Source: a bacterium
Lineage (GTDB): Bacteria; Planctomycetota; J058; JAJDCP01
Direction of reading: 5' to 3'
Assembly: GCA_030428695.1 (NCBI GenBank)
Contig: JAUIEM010000244.1
Location: 1-15,189 of the forward strand
DNA: 15,189 nt
Below the pieces are notes generated by a model that made no database searches, was not told where the DNA came from, and saw nothing but the letters and a program-made list of their open reading frames with translations. Every line of letters begins with the position of its first letter. The first letter of the stretch is position 1. A program made the position numbers and the translations under genes. Positions 13,474 through 15,189 of the stretch are shown in pieces.

Positions 13474-15189
13474 ATGCACCGGATCAAGAAGACCGTCTCC
13501 CAGGCGCGACGGCGGATTTTGCTGGCGCGAGCGCTCAAGATCTTCAGCGCCCTGCTGCTGATCGGCCTGTCGGCCGTGGTGCTGGTGCGGCTCGTCGATG
13601 GCCTGGTCATCGGCACCGACCTGCAGCGCGCCGCGGTCGCGATCGCGGGCATCGGCCTGCTGACGGGCCTGGTGCTGCTCTCCCGGCGCCTGGTCAGCGT
13701 GCCGGCGGCGGCGGAAGAGGTCGACGCGCGCTTCGATCTGCAGGAGCAGCTGTCGACGGCCCTCGCCATCGGCACGCCGAGCAGTCCCGTCGAGGCGGCG
13801 GTGATCGAGGATGCCGAGAAGGCGGCCGCCGACGTCCAGGTCGGCCGCGGCTTCCGGCTCGCGATGCCGTCCACCCTGCCCTGGGCCGGGCTGCCCCTCG
13901 CCCTGCTCGCCGTCCTCTACCTGTTCCCCGTCGAGGCCGACCTGTTCGGGCTCAAGGCCGCGCAGACCGCCGAGGCGATCGAGCATCAGGAAGTGCGCGA
14001 GCTCGCCGAGCACCTCGAGCGCGTGATCGAGACCTACCGCGAGAGCGACCAGGGCCAGGGCGGCGAGGTCGGCGACCTGATGACCGAGCTCGAAGACCTC
14101 GCCGACGAGCTGCGCGACAACCCGACCAGCCGCGCGGACGCCCTGCGTCGCATCAACGCGGCGGTGTCGCGGCGCCAGAACGAGGTGCGCCAGCGCGTGA
14201 CCGACCCGCGGGTGCTCGGCAACCGCCGCTCGAGCCACGCCGGCGTCGACCGGGTCAAGCGCTCGATGCAGCAGCGCGCCTTCGGCAACGCCGCGAGCGG
14301 CCTGCGCAACATGCAGCAGGGCATCTCCGGCGGGATGAACGCCGAGCGGCGCGGTGCCCTGGCCCGCGAGCTGAAGAAGTTCTCCCAGGAGATCGAGGGC
14401 GCGCGCACGGTCAAGGACGCGATCCAGCAGGCCGCGCAGTCCCTCGAGGGCGGCGACGAGCAGGACGCGATCGACAACCTCGAGATGGCGGCCGACGCGC
14501 TCGAGGACCTCGAGAACATGGCCGAGCAGCTCGAGCTGCTGCAGTACCTCGCCGACGACATCGAGATGTCCAAGGCCGGCGTCGACATGGCGCGCGAGGA
14601 TCTCGAGGAGCGGCAGCGCGAAGAAGAGGAAGCCGAGCGCGAGCGGGAAGCCGAGGCGCGGGCCGAGTACGAGCGCAGCAACGAAGAGATCGCCGACACC
14701 CTCGCCGAGCTCGAGCGCCTCGAGAACATGCTCGCCGAAGGCGACGTGTCGACCGAGGATCTCGAAAGCGAGGTCGAGCGGCTCGAAGAGCAACTCAGCT
14801 CCCTTCCGCCGCTCGGTCCGACCGGAGCCGCCCCGCCCGGGACGGGCACGCCGAGCGGTCCCGGCGGGAATCCGCCCCCGGACAGCGGCACCCCGAGCGG
14901 TGCCTCGGGAAGCGCCGGCGACGCGGGCTCCAGCGGCGCCGACGCGGGCTCCACCGGCACCGACGCAGGCTCCAGTGGGCTCGAAGGCGGCACCGGCTCC
15001 GAGGGCGCCGGAACGGAGACGGGCTCCAGCGGGAGTGAAGGGACCGGCGCCGAGGGCACCGGGACCGAAGGCACTGGCGCCGAAGGCACCGGCAGCGAAG
15101 GCAGCGGGACGGGAACCGAGGGCACCGGCGCAGAAGGCAGCGGGACGGGAACCGAGGGAACCGGCGCCGAGGGCACTGGCTCTGAAGGC
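13474..15189 (+). CDS. Membrane-anchored coiled-coil protein with Gly/Thr/Glu repeat tail (truncated by window)
   Basis: The frame is open from ATG 13474 (CGAGGAGG four bases upstream) to the right edge, giving 572 residues without a stop. Predicted membrane segments lie at about 22-41, 52-70 and 134-152. Between the second and third is VDARFDLQEQLSTALAI (84-100), a pattern I associate with DUF4175-like membrane proteins seen beside MoxR/VWA genes (recollection, not a search). Residues 160-450 are strongly helical and charged, with long Glu/Arg/Leu runs such as DLEERQREEEEAERE, typical of coiled coil. From about 449 onward the chain becomes low-complexity Pro/Gly/Ser/Thr and then Gly-Thr-Glu-Gly repeats. 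No enzyme motif is visible. The role may be structural or scaffold, with the tail probably disordered. The long complementary-strand frame here is a shadow. Confidence 0.8.
   Translation, partial: MHRIKKTVSQARRRILLARALKIFSALLLIGLSAVVLVRLVDGLVIGTDLQRAAVAIAGIGLLTGLVLLSRRLVSVPAAAEEVDARFDLQEQLSTALAIGTPSSPVEAAVIEDAEKAAADVQVGRGFRLAMPSTLPWAGLPLALLAVLYLFPVEADLFGLKAAQTAEAIEHQEVRELAEHLERVIETYRESDQGQGGEVGDLMTELEDLADELRDNPTSRADALRRINAAVSRRQNEVRQRVTDPRVLGNRRSSHAGVDRVKRSMQQRAFGNAASGLRNMQQGISGGMNAERRGALARELKKFSQEIEGARTVKDAIQQAAQSLEGGDEQDAIDNLEMAADALEDLENMAEQLELLQYLADDIEMSKAGVDMAREDLEERQREEEEAEREREAEARAEYERSNEEIADTLAELERLENMLAEGDVSTEDLESEVERLEEQLSSLPPLGPTGAAPPGTGTPSGPGGNPPPDSGTPSGASGSAGDAGSSGADAGSTGTDAGSSGLEGGTGSEGAGTETGSSGSEGTGAEGTGTEGTGAEGTGSEGSGTGTEGTGAEGSGTGTEGTGAEGTGSEG
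14815..15189 (+). repeat. Low-complexity coding repeat region (Gly/Ser/Thr/Glu tail)
   Basis: Within the membrane protein gene the DNA becomes repetitive up to the window end. A 21-base unit (DAGSSGA, DAGSTGT, DAGSSGL) occurs three times in tandem at 14920-14982. Then 6- to 12-base units encode (G-T/S/A-x-E) steps. A 36-base unit (EGSGTGTEGTGA) at 15097-15132 is repeated at 15133-15168 with 34 of 36 bases identical. The close match of the last two copies suggests recent slippage or duplication. The array continues beyond the edge. Confidence 0.85.

Noticed and set aside
12562..14793. 743-residue minus-strand open frame and the neighbouring 14034-15176 frame rich in Pro/Val/Ser
   Set aside because: Both are complements of the real plus-strand genes. 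The Pro-Val-Ser repeats are the antisense reading of the Gly-Thr-Glu repeat DNA.

Overview
The window is about 15.2 kb of very GC-rich bacterial chromosome with tightly packed genes. It looks like core genome rather than a mobile region: I see no transposase, integrase, phage gene, CRISPR array, tRNA or rRNA. The gene order rpmE-prfA-prmC-ffh-rpsP-trmD-rplS-yraN without rimM, and an omega-like small protein of the 'GGRY..L..L.QKRM' type, make me think of Planctomycetota or a nearby lineage. This is an inference from gene order and protein style, not a search result.

Layout. (1) Positions 1-1565, plus strand: the tail of an unrecognised protein, then a PaaK/CapK-type adenylate-forming ligase with a 4-base start/stop overlap. 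The ligase runs tail-to-tail into the next block and overlaps its last gene by 31 bases. (2) Positions 7524 down to 1535, minus strand: a translation and protein-export operon. It encodes L31, release factor 1, the release-factor methyltransferase PrmC, the SRP GTPase Ffh, S16, the tRNA m1G37 methyltransferase TrmD, L19 and a YraN (UPF0102) protein. A promoter-like pair lies at 7566-7593. The two real gaps in the operon (rpmE/prfA and ffh/rpsP) both contain stable stem-loops without a U-tract. (3) Positions 9712 down to 7626, minus strand: a soluble receiver-histidine kinase protein joined by a TGATG junction to a zinc-free quinone-oxidoreductase-like MDR protein, behind a consensus-like promoter (9761-9788). 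(4) Positions 10921 down to 9827, minus strand: an EcsC-like membrane-associated protein with a C-terminal TerB-like domain. (5) Positions 11078-13404, plus strand, divergent from the EcsC-like gene: a putative RNA polymerase omega subunit, an HD-domain phosphohydrolase of the dGTPase-like COG1078 type, and an overlapping 199-residue helical protein of unknown function. (6) From 13474 to the right edge, plus strand: a protein with three predicted membrane segments, a long coiled coil and a Gly/Thr/Glu-rich repetitive tail, cut by the window end.

Most genes are housekeeping. The parts that deserve a second look are the Lys/Arg-rich tails on L19, S16 and Ffh, the charged helical extension on L31, the missing rimM, the degenerate ATP-binding G1 box of the kinase, the EcsC-TerB fusion, the omega/HD/unknown cluster, and the truncated repeat-tailed membrane protein. 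I did not find a convincing new defence or mobile system.
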